From assembly GCA_021808485.1 (NCBI GenBank), contig JAKBBN010000029.1, positions 1 through 36,423 of the forward strand: a stretch of DNA of 36,423 bases, read 5' to 3'. A program made the position numbers and the translations under genes. Numbering within the stretch: position 1 is the stretch's first letter; the number at the start of each line of letters is the position of its first letter. A model generated the notes under the pieces. It saw nothing but the letters and a program-made list of their open reading frames with translations. It did not search any database and was not told the DNA's origin. This stretch comes from Planctomycetota bacterium. GTDB taxonomy: Bacteria > Planctomycetota > Phycisphaerae > WQYP01. Shown in pieces: positions 8,412 through 17,880 of the stretch.

Positions 8412-8981
8412 TTACCGCGGCCGGGGCTGCTGAAACCGCCAGCAGATAATCAGCAGCGGCACGCCGATACACAACATGGCATCGGCCAGATTAAAAACCC
8501 ACGGCCAATAAGTCAGCCGAATAAAGTCACGTACACCGCCATGGTTGAATACACGATCATACATGTTGCCCATCGCCCCGGCCAGAATAAGCCCAAGGGC
8601 CAGATGGGTGGGCCACTGCCGGCGGTAGCTGCTGACAAATACATACACAACGAAGCCGATCGCCGCCACGCTCATAAGGATAAACCACAGCGCCATGCCC
8701 TGCCCGAGGCCGAAGACCGCACCGTGGTTCAAGGTAGTGTGAAATCTGAGCACACCCGGAATCACCACCACGCGATGCACGGCCGCATGGGGACCAAGCT
8801 GCCGAAACGCAATCGCCTTGGTCACAAGGTCCAGAGAAACCCCCACGGCCACCACCAGCAAAAAACGGATCCATGCCAGCGGTGAACATCCCGCGAGCTG
8901 GCTGCCGTGACTGCCGGCATCGGGCACAGGCGATGATTCCAATTTATCCACCGGACCAGTGCCGGTTATCGATTCGTCCAT
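8412..8981 (-). CDS. lspA: lipoprotein signal peptidase II
   Basis: This inner-membrane aspartyl protease removes signal peptides from prolipoproteins. The family blocks are all present: LNHGAVFGL, GAMGNMYDR, GGVRDFI with the first catalytic aspartate (Asp152 counted from the start chosen here), and FNLADA with the second (Asp167). Four membrane helices can be drawn. I chose ATG 8981 (189 residues) because GGTGA lies just upstream; a TTG at 9005 would add eight residues but has no ribosome site. The N-terminal 30-35 residues before the first helix are longer than in E. coli and poorly conserved in look. It follows ilvD closely. Its activity is consistent with the lipoprotein at 18889-19119 and the Lol-like transporter. 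Confidence 0.94.
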   Translation of the reverse strand: MDESITGTGPVDKLESSPVPDAGSHGSQLAGCSPLAWIRFLLVVAVGVSLDLVTKAIAFRQLGPHAAVHRVVVIPGVLRFHTTLNHGAVFGLGQGMALWFILMSVAAIGFVVYVFVSSYRRQWPTHLALGLILAGAMGNMYDRVFNHGGVRDFIRLTYWPWVFNLADAMLCIGVPLLIICWRFQQPRPR

Positions 8982-9053
8982 CAGGTCACCGAGGTAAGGT
9001 TTCAATTCGGCGCGGCCGGCGCCGTGTAAAGCCGCATTATCCGGCCGCCGGGC

Positions 9054-10721
9054 TTAGTGCGTGACGGCGCCGTCGCAGGCCGGGCCTACCAGACGGGCAT
9101 ATTTAGCCAGAGCGCCACGGGTATACTGGGCTTCCTTGGGCTGCCATGTCCCGCGTCGCCGGGCGAGTTCCGCATCGGAAAGTTCAACATGAATTGTACC
9201 GGCCTCGGCATCCACATTTATGATATCACCATCTTGGACAAGTCCGATGGCGCCGCCCACCTGAGCCTCCGGGCCCACGTGGCCGATGCACAGGCCGCGC
9301 GTACCGCCGCTGAAACGCCCATCGGTGATCAGGCAGGTGTCATATCCCAACCCCTGCCCCACGATGGCCGCCGTTACGGCCAGCATTTCGCGCATTCCCG
9401 GACCGCCTTTGGGACCTTCATAGCGGATAATAACAACATCACCCTTTTTAATCTGCAAAGACTGCACGGCCTTCATGGCCTCCTGCTCGCTGTTAAAGCA
9501 GCGTGCCGGGCCGCGATGCTGGAGCTTTTTGACGCCGGTAATTTTTATGACGCAGCCTTCCGTCGCCAGATTACCACGAAGGATGCGCAGCCCGCCGTGC
9601 GGACTGACAGCCTGTTCGACCGGCAGGACCACATCCTGTCCGCCGGGCAGTCTTACGTCCTTCAGGTTTTCGCGCATGGTTTTGCCGGTCACGGTTAAAC
9701 AATCACCATGAATCAGTCCATGGTCCAGCAGCACCTTTAATATCACCGGTATTCCCCCCACCCGGTACACATCGAGTGCCACATAGCGCCCGCCGGGCTT
9801 TAAATCCGCGATGGTGGGCGTCCGCCGGCTGATGCGTTCTATATCCGCCAGCGTAAGTTTAAGGCCCGCTTCATGGGCAATCGCCGGCAGATGCAGGCAG
9901 ATGTTGGTGCTGCCGCCGGTGGCCGCGGCAATAGCAACCGCATTTTCCATGGATTCACGCGTGATGATATCCATAGGCCGGATATTTTTTTCCAGCAGGT
10001 TGAGCACCGCAATGCCGGCTTTTCGGCAGAATTCATCACGGCTGGTTTCCACCGCGGGCGGCGATCCTGATCCGGGCAGGGCCATGCCCATCGCCTCGGC
10101 CACGCACGCCATGGTGTTGGCGGTGAACTGCCCGCCGCACGAGCCGGCGGAAGGGCAGGCGCTGCATTCGAGTTCATGCAATTCCGCATCCGTCATTTTC
10201 CCCGCCGCATGCGCCCCCACGCCCTCGTACACATCCACAATGGTCACATCTTTACCCTGAAATTTTCCCGGTAAAATCGTGCCGCCATACACAAACACGC
10301 CGGGCAGGTTCAGCCGGGCCATGGCCATCAGCGTGCCGGGCAGGGATTTATCACAGCCGGCCAGCCCCACCAGGGCGTCATAACGGTGCGCGTGCATCAT
10401 GAGTTCAATGGAGTCGGCAATCACTTCACGGGAAATGAGCGAGGCCTTCATCCCTTCATGCCCCATCGCGATGCCGTCGGACACGGCAATGGTCACAAAT
10501 TCGCGGGGCGTACCGCCCGCCTCTTTCACTCCCTGGGCCGCGGCTTTGGCCTGTCTGTCCAGTGTAATGTTGCACGGCGTGGCTTCGTTCCAGGTGCTGG
10601 CAATGCCCACCCACGGCTGATGAATTTCCTTGTCTCCCAATCCCATTGAACGAAAAAACGCGCGCTGCGGCGCACGGTCAAAACCTTCGGTCACTTCAGT
10701 ACTGCGGGGACGATTGGGCAC
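9054..10721 (-). CDS. ilvD: dihydroxy-acid dehydratase
   Basis: This 555-residue enzyme dehydrates 2,3-dihydroxy-isovalerate and -methylvalerate to the 2-keto acids in valine, leucine and isoleucine synthesis. Three cysteines placed as in the [2Fe-2S] dehydratases are visible: Cys50 (ATPCNITL), Cys123 (GCDKSLPG) and Cys195 ([17 protein letters not shown]). The length is normal. The start is GTG 10721 with AGGAG eight bases upstream. No other branched-chain amino acid gene is nearby, so it is a detached member of the pathway. The leader contains a perfect hairpin (10793-10816) and three tandem copies of an ATGGAA-type repeat, described separately. Confidence 0.97.
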   Translation of the reverse strand: MPNRPRSTEVTEGFDRAPQRAFFRSMGLGDKEIHQPWVGIASTWNEATPCNITLDRQAKAAAQGVKEAGGTPREFVTIAVSDGIAMGHEGMKASLISREVIADSIELMMHAHRYDALVGLAGCDKSLPGTLMAMARLNLPGVFVYGGTILPGKFQGKDVTIVDVYEGVGAHAAGKMTDAELHELECSACPSAGSCGGQFTANTMACVAEAMGMALPGSGSPPAVETSRDEFCRKAGIAVLNLLEKNIRPMDIITRESMENAVAIAAATGGSTNICLHLPAIAHEAGLKLTLADIERISRRTPTIADLKPGGRYVALDVYRVGGIPVILKVLLDHGLIHGDCLTVTGKTMRENLKDVRLPGGQDVVLPVEQAVSPHGGLRILRGNLATEGCVIKITGVKKLQHRGPARCFNSEQEAMKAVQSLQIKKGDVVIIRYEGPKGGPGMREMLAVTAAIVGQGLGYDTCLITDGRFSGGTRGLCIGHVGPEAQVGGAIGLVQDGDIINVDAEAGTIHVELSDAELARRRGTWQPKEAQYTRGALAKYARLVGPACDGAVTH

Positions 10722-10792
10722 GGTCGTTTCTCCTGGCTATTGCTTCCATTATTCCATTATTCCATTGCCGTCCCGGTGGAACGGCGCCATGC

Positions 10793-10816
10793 GCCGCACG
10801 TTAAACTCCGTGCGGC
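10793..10816 (-). promoter_or_regulatory. perfect 8-bp hairpin in the ilvD leader
   Basis: GCCGCACG (10793-10800) and CGTGCGGC (10809-10816) form a perfect stem around an 8-base loop. It lies 72 bases upstream of the ilvD start on the same strand. No T-run follows in either direction, so it is not an intrinsic terminator. It could be a 5'-UTR structure or an operator; no leader peptide rich in Ile, Leu or Val is seen with it. Confidence 0.4.
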
Positions 10817-10926
10817 GGCAAGCCATATAGTGTACGGCCAATGAGTCTGTTTTGCAGCGCCCGGGAAAGGCATTGGAGCCACGGGCAAAATTGCCGCTCT
10901 CCGGGCCCCCGGCGCCGGCCCGGGCC

Positions 10927-12630
10927 TTACAGCCAATGCGGCGAATCGGGCCGGCTTTTCAGAAAATCATTTATTGCCCGGGCAAAATTGCTGTCGTTCA
11001 GAGGAAATATTCGACGCGTATTCTTATCCTGGTACTCGCCATGCACCGGAGCCATCCACCATCCGGGAAAAAAGATGTGGCATCCGCCGGCCGTGCACTT
11101 CCGCAACTCCGCCATCGCCAGGCGATATAACTCGGGACTTTCCGGGGGCAATGCCGGCGCCGGATGCCATTCAAAAATTCCCCAGTTGCGGCTGTATTGA
11201 TTCACCATCCGCGGATTCAAATCGCCAAAACGGGTTATTCCAAGATGTCCGTTTCGCGGCAGATATCCGGACCATATCGTGGACGCCGACGAAAGCGCCC
11301 GTCGGGCGCCGGCCGGCGAAGCCCCCAGCATTTCGGCGGGAATTTGATGTGGATAAATAAAATCCTGCGGAAGACCGGCGGCAATCAATTCATCGGCGAT
11401 GTCCCGCACGAAATTGGCGACCATAACCTCCCGGAATCCGTAAGCAGGGTTTTCCGGATTGCCCGGTGGATATTGATCATGATGCCCCTGATAGGTCCAA
11501 TCCCAGGCGCGCCACCATTTGCCGGAATTCCGTACACGCGGGGCGTCAAAGCCGCCGACTATCGCCCCGGGACCGGAAACCGGTGAGGGGTTGAAGTGCA
11601 CGTCCGTCACGCGATGGGGAAACTTTTCAATGTCCCAGTATGCCAATGACCATGTGCGAAAATTGACGCCGAATGTTTCATTAAACGAGGCATGATTTCC
11701 GGCGGCGCGGGCGGGGGATGGGTCCAGATGAAACGGGCTTGTGCGACGGCCGTTGACTTCGATGAATTTTCCCACAATAGCCTCGCCGGCGCCCTGTCCG
11801 GCAAAGGCGCCATCAGGATGATACAATCCCTGGTGGCGGAGAAAATCCCGGAATTCCGCAATGGCAAATGGCGAGTAATCCGCAAGATATGCGTCGGAAA
11901 CCGTCCCGCCTATAGCCAGTTCTTCTTCAATGCAAAAATTAATCACTCGAATTACGCCGGTAAACTGGCGCATGGCCGCGATGATTTCGGCCGCCCACCG
12001 GTGCACGCGCTGTTTCATTTCACGGCGAACGGCGACGGCATAACGCGACGGAGTAACCACGAGCGTATCGCGGCCATCCGTGCGTCCGGGAATTCCGCGC
12101 CATGTCCGGCCATCCAACCGCCACTGATAATTCCGCAAATCGCCGTTCGGATTCACCAGTCCCTGATCGTGGGTTTGCACGGGCAGAATCACACCGCGGT
12201 GAATCCCACGGGTCTTGAAGATCCGCAATTGCCGACTTAGCAGCGGCAAATTGCCTGTATTGTAGATGGATGAAAATCCCAGCCGGTTGTAGCGATTCCC
12301 CCGCCCGCACTGATTCTTCAACTTGCTGATCTGCTGCTCGTAAACGCCGTCGGTAACGCCCGCGGGATCCAAGCCGTCCTCCCAGATGGGCATCATGTAC
12401 AGGGTGTGATTATGCTTATATGGATCAACCCCCATCAACTCCATGGCGCGGCGGCGGCGTAACTGCCTCGCCAGCAGCATTTCCACCGGATCATGACGGT
12501 CCTGACGTGCATCCGCACGCCGGATGGTTTCCGCGGCCGCAGTCAACAACGTCCCGGTTACGGCTGCCAGCATCCGGCGTCGATCCACGGGCGGGCATTC
12601 GTACAATTTTTTTGCGGTTAAACCATCCAC
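10927..12630 (-). CDS. exported glycoside-hydrolase-like protein with Tat-type signal, function unassigned
   Basis: A 567-residue protein I cannot place in a named family. The N-terminus has consecutive arginines (DRRRMLAAVTGTLL, residues 16-29) before a short hydrophobic stretch, consistent with a Tat signal. The body is rich in Trp, Tyr, His and Asn as in carbohydrate-active enzymes. An EEE cluster at 235-237 (NFCIEEELAIGG) is followed by a YSPFAIAEFRDFL segment resembling the region after the acid/base in GH42-type beta-galactosidases. GIFEWHP at 484-490 could carry a nucleophile (Glu487). A TIM-barrel hydrolase is therefore inferred, not shown. The start is GTG 12630 with only a weak ribosome site. 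It stands 205 bases upstream of ilvD and diverges from the metallophosphoesterase gene. Confidence 0.7.
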   Translation of the reverse strand: MDGLTAKKLYECPPVDRRRMLAAVTGTLLTAAAETIRRADARQDRHDPVEMLLARQLRRRRAMELMGVDPYKHNHTLYMMPIWEDGLDPAGVTDGVYEQQISKLKNQCGRGNRYNRLGFSSIYNTGNLPLLSRQLRIFKTRGIHRGVILPVQTHDQGLVNPNGDLRNYQWRLDGRTWRGIPGRTDGRDTLVVTPSRYAVAVRREMKQRVHRWAAEIIAAMRQFTGVIRVINFCIEEELAIGGTVSDAYLADYSPFAIAEFRDFLRHQGLYHPDGAFAGQGAGEAIVGKFIEVNGRRTSPFHLDPSPARAAGNHASFNETFGVNFRTWSLAYWDIEKFPHRVTDVHFNPSPVSGPGAIVGGFDAPRVRNSGKWWRAWDWTYQGHHDQYPPGNPENPAYGFREVMVANFVRDIADELIAAGLPQDFIYPHQIPAEMLGASPAGARRALSSASTIWSGYLPRNGHLGITRFGDLNPRMVNQYSRNWGIFEWHPAPALPPESPELYRLAMAELRKCTAGGCHIFFPGWWMAPVHGEYQDKNTRRIFPLNDSNFARAINDFLKSRPDSPHWL

Positions 12631-12800
12631 GCATCACCAAATCAAGCAAAATTCATGCAGCATATCAGCGTTATGGCTAACGTTTCCATTGGGCTTTTAT
12701 TGTCGGCATTTCGGGCGGAACTGGCCGATGCACCGTAACCCGGCATAAAATAACCATGCGCCCGCGCATGTCGCCGGCCCGGACGTCAGGATGAATTGAT

Positions 12801-13562
12801 ATGCGCAAACCACTGCTGATTGACGCCGCCTCCCTTGCCCTGGCTCGCCTGCCGCCGGCATTTGACTCGCTGCGGGTTTTGCATTTGTCCGACCTTCATC
12901 TGACGCGCTGGCTGCCCCGCATGGAAAAGTCGGCGCGGAGCCTGGCGGATCTCCGCCCCGATATTGCCGTTATCACCGGCGACCTGGGACACAGAAGCTG
13001 GCGGTGGCGGCAATCTTTGCCGGCGATTCTCCGGCTGCTGGAACCGCTGCATGCCCCTCTGGGAACTTATTTTATTCTGGGCAATCACGACTCGCCGCAC
13101 CTGGGCGCGGAACTGTGCCGCCACGGCATGCGGCTGCTGACCAATGAATCAGCCATTATCACCAGGCGGAATCAGCGGCTGGCGGTGGTGGGCCTGGCCC
13201 AGCATCGGCGAATTGATACCGATATTCCCGCCGCATTAACCTATACTCAGACTGCGGATTTCAAGCTTTTTCTCATGCACTACCCGGACCTTGTATTCGC
13301 GGCCGGCGCGGCAGGGGCGGATATCTGCCTGGCGGGACATACCCACGGCGGCCAGATATGCTATCCGGACGGCAGCCCCATTCTGGGCCATGATGCGTTA
13401 GCACCCCATCAATGTTCCGGCGTTCATAAAATCAACGGCACCTGGCTGGTGGTGAACCGCGGCGTGGGCAAGGCGGGACTGAAATTACGCCTGTTCTGTC
13501 CGCCCCATGCCATTCTCCTGACGCTTACAACCGCCGGCCGCATACCCGCGGCCGCATCCTGA
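12801..13562 (+). CDS. metallophosphoesterase (YaeI-like calcineurin fold)
   Basis: A 253-residue dinuclear-metal phosphoesterase. The full ligand set is visible: Asp31 and His33 (LSDLHL), Asp61 (ITGDL), Asn95-His96 (LGNHD), His160 (LMHYPD), and His180 and His182 (AGHTHGGQ). The GHTHGGQ form and the conserved VVNRGVG block near the C-terminus match the YaeI group. Some members of that group have been linked to lipid-type substrates, but no substrate can be assigned here. No signal peptide or membrane helix is evident at the N-terminus. ATG 12801 has AGGA about nine bases upstream. The gene is divergent from the Tat-signal protein and convergent with the membrane protein that follows. Confidence 0.9.
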   Translation: MRKPLLIDAASLALARLPPAFDSLRVLHLSDLHLTRWLPRMEKSARSLADLRPDIAVITGDLGHRSWRWRQSLPAILRLLEPLHAPLGTYFILGNHDSPHLGAELCRHGMRLLTNESAIITRRNQRLAVVGLAQHRRIDTDIPAALTYTQTADFKLFLMHYPDLVFAAGAAGADICLAGHTHGGQICYPDGSPILGHDALAPHQCSGVHKINGTWLVVNRGVGKAGLKLRLFCPPHAILLTLTTAGRIPAAAS

Positions 13563-13631
13563 AAAACCGCCGGCAGTTTGCGGGTGCAAGATCATATCCG
13601 GTGCGGCAGGAAATCGATTGCCCTGAAGCGA

Positions 13632-14048
13632 TCAACCATCGATCAATTCACTTTTTGCCGCGCAAATAAGGCTGAATATTGACGCGGTGGACAGCGTCAT
13701 CCAACGGCCGAAATTCAAATTCCATCCAAAGGCATAATGGGTGATCAGTTGCATGATCAAATCCGATCCCCAAATAGTGATCCATGAGGCCAGCACCAGC
13801 AACCCGATCAGGAAAAAGCCGCTGAAGGCCACCTGATCACCGGCGCCATCGGCAATATTCCATCCAATAAACGCCCCGGCCAACGCCCCCAGCGCCATGG
13901 TAAGCATGATCCACGGGCCATGACTAAGCGGGACAGACAAAAAGAATATGGGAACCCAACCGAGAGCGGCAAACAGGCAACGCAGCCGTAAAAACCGCAG
14001 GAGATTAAGAAATTCCATCCAGAAATAACCGGTAATTTGACTTGGCAT
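13632..14048 (-). CDS. hypothetical four-helix membrane protein
   Basis: A 138-residue protein dominated by hydrophobic segments: about residues 25-40, 45-65, 75-100 and 110-132. I do not recognise a family. I chose ATG 14048, because GGAGG lies eight bases upstream; a GTG at 14057 in frame would leave only three bases after the same GGAGG. A charged Lys/Arg segment precedes the first helix. It converges with the metallophosphoesterase gene with 69 bases between them and follows the pyruvate carboxylase gene on the same strand after about 220 bases. Confidence 0.75.
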   Translation of the reverse strand: MPSQITGYFWMEFLNLLRFLRLRCLFAALGWVPIFFLSVPLSHGPWIMLTMALGALAGAFIGWNIADGAGDQVAFSGFFLIGLLVLASWITIWGSDLIMQLITHYAFGWNLNFGRWMTLSTASIFSLICAAKSELIDG

Positions 14049-14267
14049 AACATGCACCTCCGAAAGAGCGCCGGCTCTCTCCCGGTTAAACAGATGTTAG
14101 GCAAGGAGGGCAAATGCGGACAGATGAGGGTGGATGAAAAAATATTATCGGACTTTACGCAATCGCTATATTGCTGCGGCGGGCATATCGCACATCACCG
14201 GCTGAAAATCATTTGTAAAAATGCAAATTCCCTTGCCGCGAAATTCCGTCACAACCGTCAAAAAGAG

Positions 14268-17200
14268 TTATTCAAACTCAATCAGCAAATCGCCGGTAGC
14301 CACCAGCAATCCGGGCTGCGCATTGATTTTCGCAATCTTGCCGTCAAGCGGGCTGTATACCGCAGTTTCCATTTTCATCGCTTCAATCGACAAAAGTTTA
14401 TCGCCGCGCGACACCGCCTGGCCCAAACTCACGGAAACCGTCGATACTTTGCCCGGCATTGGAGCGCCAACCTGACGGGTATCATCCCGGTCTGCCTTGG
14501 GCAGACTCGTTCGTGCCTTGCCGCCAAGTGATTTATCCGCCACCTTCACTTCCCGCGGCTGGCCGTTGAGTTCAAAAAACACGGTGCGGTTGGAATCCGG
14601 ATCCGGGTCACCCACGGTTAAATACTTCACCAGCATGGTCTTGCCCGGCTCAAGCTCAATGGGCACTTCCACATACGGCTGCATCGGATAGAAAAATACC
14701 GGAGTCGGGATCACACTGACATCGTCATATTGGCGACGGAATTTTTCATACGTAAGATACACTTCCGGATACATAAGGTAACTGGCCACATCCGTTTGCG
14801 AAGCTTCCCGATGCAGTTTCCCGCTTAATTCCTTTTCCACGGATGACAAATCAATGGATTCCATCTTCGCCCCCGGCCGACCGGTCTGCGGCTTTTTGCC
14901 CTTCAGCACAATTTTCTGCAATTCTTTCGGCCAGCCACCGGGCGGTTGCCCCAGATCGCCGCGCAACATTTCCACCACGCTTTTCGGAAAATCAATATGC
15001 CGGGAGGGATCCAGCACATGCTCCGGTTCCAGGTTATTGGTTACCATGAACAACGCCATGTCCCCGACCACCTTGCTCGATGGAGTAACTTTGACAATAT
15101 CGCCAAATAACTCATTGACACGGGCATACATGCGTGCCACATCGTTCCAGCGGTCCGCCAGACCCAGGCTGCGGGCCTGCACGCGCAAATTCGTGTACTG
15201 ACCACCGGGCATCTCATGTTCATAGACGGACGCCGTTCCGGCCAGCATGCCCTCCTCAAATGGTTGGTAATAGCGCCGCACCGCTTCCCAATAGTCGGCC
15301 AGACGGGCGAGCGCTTCACCATCCAACCCGCTGTCCCGCGGAGTATGGGCCAGCGCCGCCACCAGGGAATTCAAATTCGGCTGCGATGTCATTCCGCTCA
15401 TGGAACTGATGGCCGCATCCACAATGTTCACACCGGCCTGCGCCGCCAGAAGGATCGCGGCGGTCTGTGTACCGGCGGTGTCGTGGGTGTGAAAATGGAT
15501 GGGGATGCCGATTTCATCACGCAAAGCCTTCACCAGCTTTTGTGCGGCAAACGGTTTGCACAGGCCGGCCATGTCTTTGATGCCCAGGATATGCGTGCCC
15601 ATTTTTTCAAGCTCGCGGGCCATGCGAACATAATACTTCAATGAATACTTTTCCCGCCGGGGATTGAGAATATCACCGGTATAGCAGACTGCGGCCTCCA
15701 GGATCGCGCCGCTGTCCAGAACGGCGTCCATCGCCACGCCCATGTTACGCGTCCAGTTCAGCGAATCGAACACGCGAAACACGTCCATGCCGTTGGCCGC
15801 GGCGATTTTTACAAAATGCTTTACGACATTGTCCGGATAATTGGTATATCCGACGGCGTTGCTGGCGCGAAGCAGCATTTGAAACAAGATGTTGGGGATT
15901 TTCTGGCGAAGCTTGGCGAGTCGCTGCCACGGGTCTTCATGTAAAAACCGCATGGCGGTGTCAAAAGTCGCCCCGCCCCACATTTCCATGCTGAACAGGC
16001 CGGCCAGCCGATGCGCATAGGCTTCGGCCGGGGCCAGCATATCTACGGTGCGCATGCGCGTCGCCAGCAGGGATTGATGCGCATCGCGCATGGTTGTATC
16101 CGTAAACAGCAGAGGTTTGCCGCCCAGCAGGGACTGACAAAAGGCCTTGGCCCCGACTTTCTTGAAACGGTCCCGCGAGCCTTCGGGTAATTCCGCATTG
16201 TGCGGCCATTCCACCGCCGGAGCCGGCGTCATGACGGAAACATCCGGCGGTCGTTTCACTTCCGGCGATCCATTGACAATCACATCGCCCAGATAACTGA
16301 GCAACTTGGTGGCCCGATCGCGCCGCACGGAAAAACGGTAGAGTGCGGGTGTGGTATCCACAAAGGTGGTGGTGGCCTGACCGGACAAAAATGCCGGATG
16401 GCAGACCACATTTTCAAGAAATGGGATATTTGTTTTGACGCCGCGCACACGAAATTCCGACAACGCCCGGAGGGTTCGGGCGGCGGTTTCCTCCAAAGTC
16501 GGGGAAAAGCAGGTTAACTTCACCAGCAGTGAATCAAAATAGGGTGTAATTACCGCGCCGGTGTAAGCGGTTCCGCCGTCCAGCCGCACGCCAAAACCCG
16601 CGGGAGAACGGTAAGAGGTGATCCGGCCGTAATCGGGAATAAACTGATTGGCCGGGTCTTCAGAGGTAATGCGGCACTGCAGCGCCACGCTGCGATGTGT
16701 AAGGTCATGCTGCAGCGGAATGTTGACGGGAGCCGAATGCAGCGTGTGGCCCTGGGCCACCATAATCTGCACCTTGACCAGATCAATGCCGGTGATAATT
16801 TCCGTAACCGTGTGCTCCACTTGGATCCGCGGATTTACTTCAATGAAGAAAAATTCCCCGGTCTGCACGTCCACCAAGAATTCCACGGTGCCCGCGTTGC
16901 GATAGCCGACCTGCCGGCCGATGTCCACGGCACTTTGGCAAATCCTTGCGCGCAAGGCGGGGTCGAGTCCGACGCTTGGGGCAAGTTCCACCACTTTTTG
17001 ATGCCTTCGCTGCACGGAACAATCGCGCTCAAACAGGTGCACCAGATTTCCATGGGCATCCCCCATGAGCTGCACTTCAATATGTTTCGCCTGGGTGATA
17101 TAGCGTTCCAGAAATACTTCCGATTTTCCGAAAGCCCCGCCCGCTTCACGCTGTGCTTCCTCCAGTTTGCCGGGGAGTTCCTCGGCCGTTTTAACCACGC

Positions 17201-17705
17201 GCATGCCGCGGCCGCCGCCGCCGAAGCTGGCTTTGATAATCAACGGGAAGCCGATTTCCCTGGCCATTTTTCTAATTTTGGCCGGGTCTGTGACGCCGTG
17301 TTCGGTACCCGGCAGAATTGGCACGCCGGCCTTGCGGGCGATGGCCCGTGCGGCGGTTTTATCGCCAAAGCTCCGCAACATCTCCGGACTCGGGCCGATG
17401 AACACGATGCCGGCATCCTCGCAGGCTTGCGCGAAATCCGCGTTTTCGGAAAGAAAACCGTAGCCCGGATGGATTGCATCCACGTGATGTTCTTTGGCCA
17501 GGGAAATAATTGCGGGAATATTAAGATAATTTTTTACCGGGGCGTCCGGGCCGCCAACCTGATAGCTTTCATCCGCCTTAAAACGGTGCAGCGAATAGCG
17601 GTCTTCGTAGCTGTAAATGGCCACCGTCTGCAAATCCAGTTCAGTGGCGGCGCGCAGCACCCGTATGGCGATTTCACTGCGATTGGCGACGAGGAGTTTT
17701 TTCAT
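14268..17705 (-). CDS. pyc: pyruvate carboxylase, single-chain form
   Basis: A 1145-residue biotin enzyme that makes oxaloacetate from pyruvate, bicarbonate and ATP. The biotin carboxylase domain (1 to about 450) has the glycine-rich ATP loop GGGGRGMR at 162-169 and EVNPRIQVEHTVTE at 289-302. The carboxyltransferase domain begins near FTDTTMRDAHQSL (534-546) and includes the metal/carbamate region GIKDMAGL and HFHTHDTAG. The biotin carrier domain is at the C-terminus, with the modified lysine Lys1111 in EAMKMET. The length and domain order match bacterial and mitochondrial pyruvate carboxylase rather than the split two-subunit type. ATG 17705 has AAGGA about nine bases upstream. It is divergent from phoH. 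Confidence 0.97.
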   Translation of the reverse strand: MKKLLVANRSEIAIRVLRAATELDLQTVAIYSYEDRYSLHRFKADESYQVGGPDAPVKNYLNIPAIISLAKEHHVDAIHPGYGFLSENADFAQACEDAGIVFIGPSPEMLRSFGDKTAARAIARKAGVPILPGTEHGVTDPAKIRKMAREIGFPLIIKASFGGGGRGMRVVKTAEELPGKLEEAQREAGGAFGKSEVFLERYITQAKHIEVQLMGDAHGNLVHLFERDCSVQRRHQKVVELAPSVGLDPALRARICQSAVDIGRQVGYRNAGTVEFLVDVQTGEFFFIEVNPRIQVEHTVTEIITGIDLVKVQIMVAQGHTLHSAPVNIPLQHDLTHRSVALQCRITSEDPANQFIPDYGRITSYRSPAGFGVRLDGGTAYTGAVITPYFDSLLVKLTCFSPTLEETAARTLRALSEFRVRGVKTNIPFLENVVCHPAFLSGQATTTFVDTTPALYRFSVRRDRATKLLSYLGDVIVNGSPEVKRPPDVSVMTPAPAVEWPHNAELPEGSRDRFKKVGAKAFCQSLLGGKPLLFTDTTMRDAHQSLLATRMRTVDMLAPAEAYAHRLAGLFSMEMWGGATFDTAMRFLHEDPWQRLAKLRQKIPNILFQMLLRASNAVGYTNYPDNVVKHFVKIAAANGMDVFRVFDSLNWTRNMGVAMDAVLDSGAILEAAVCYTGDILNPRREKYSLKYYVRMARELEKMGTHILGIKDMAGLCKPFAAQKLVKALRDEIGIPIHFHTHDTAGTQTAAILLAAQAGVNIVDAAISSMSGMTSQPNLNSLVAALAHTPRDSGLDGEALARLADYWEAVRRYYQPFEEGMLAGTASVYEHEMPGGQYTNLRVQARSLGLADRWNDVARMYARVNELFGDIVKVTPSSKVVGDMALFMVTNNLEPEHVLDPSRHIDFPKSVVEMLRGDLGQPPGGWPKELQKIVLKGKKPQTGRPGAKMESIDLSSVEKELSGKLHREASQTDVASYLMYPEVYLTYEKFRRQYDDVSVIPTPVFFYPMQPYVEVPIELEPGKTMLVKYLTVGDPDPDSNRTVFFELNGQPREVKVADKSLGGKARTSLPKADRDDTRQVGAPMPGKVSTVSVSLGQAVSRGDKLLSIEAMKMETAVYSPLDGKIAKINAQPGLLVATGDLLIEFE

Positions 17706-17880
17706 GCAGCCGGTTCCTTTTCGGACATCAATAACCGCCAGAGAATAAGCGATTTTTGCAATGGATTAAAGCCCCGCGCCGTAATTTCACGATCCGCGAC
17801 GGAAAGAAAGCTCCGCCGGAACGAAACCCTCGATAACCGGCCCGATCAGGCGTAGAATGTTGTCGTCAAAAGGAGATCGC

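Noticed and set aside
8982..9005. TTG 9005 as the lspA start
   Set aside because: No ribosome site upstream, while ATG 8981 has GGTGA at a usable distance; the eight residues added are not family-conserved.
16695..17855. A 386-codon plus-strand frame opposite the pyruvate carboxylase gene
   Set aside because: It is antisense to the biotin carboxylase domain; long mirror frames are expected in GC-rich coding DNA, and its sequence is His/Asn-rich without family motifs.
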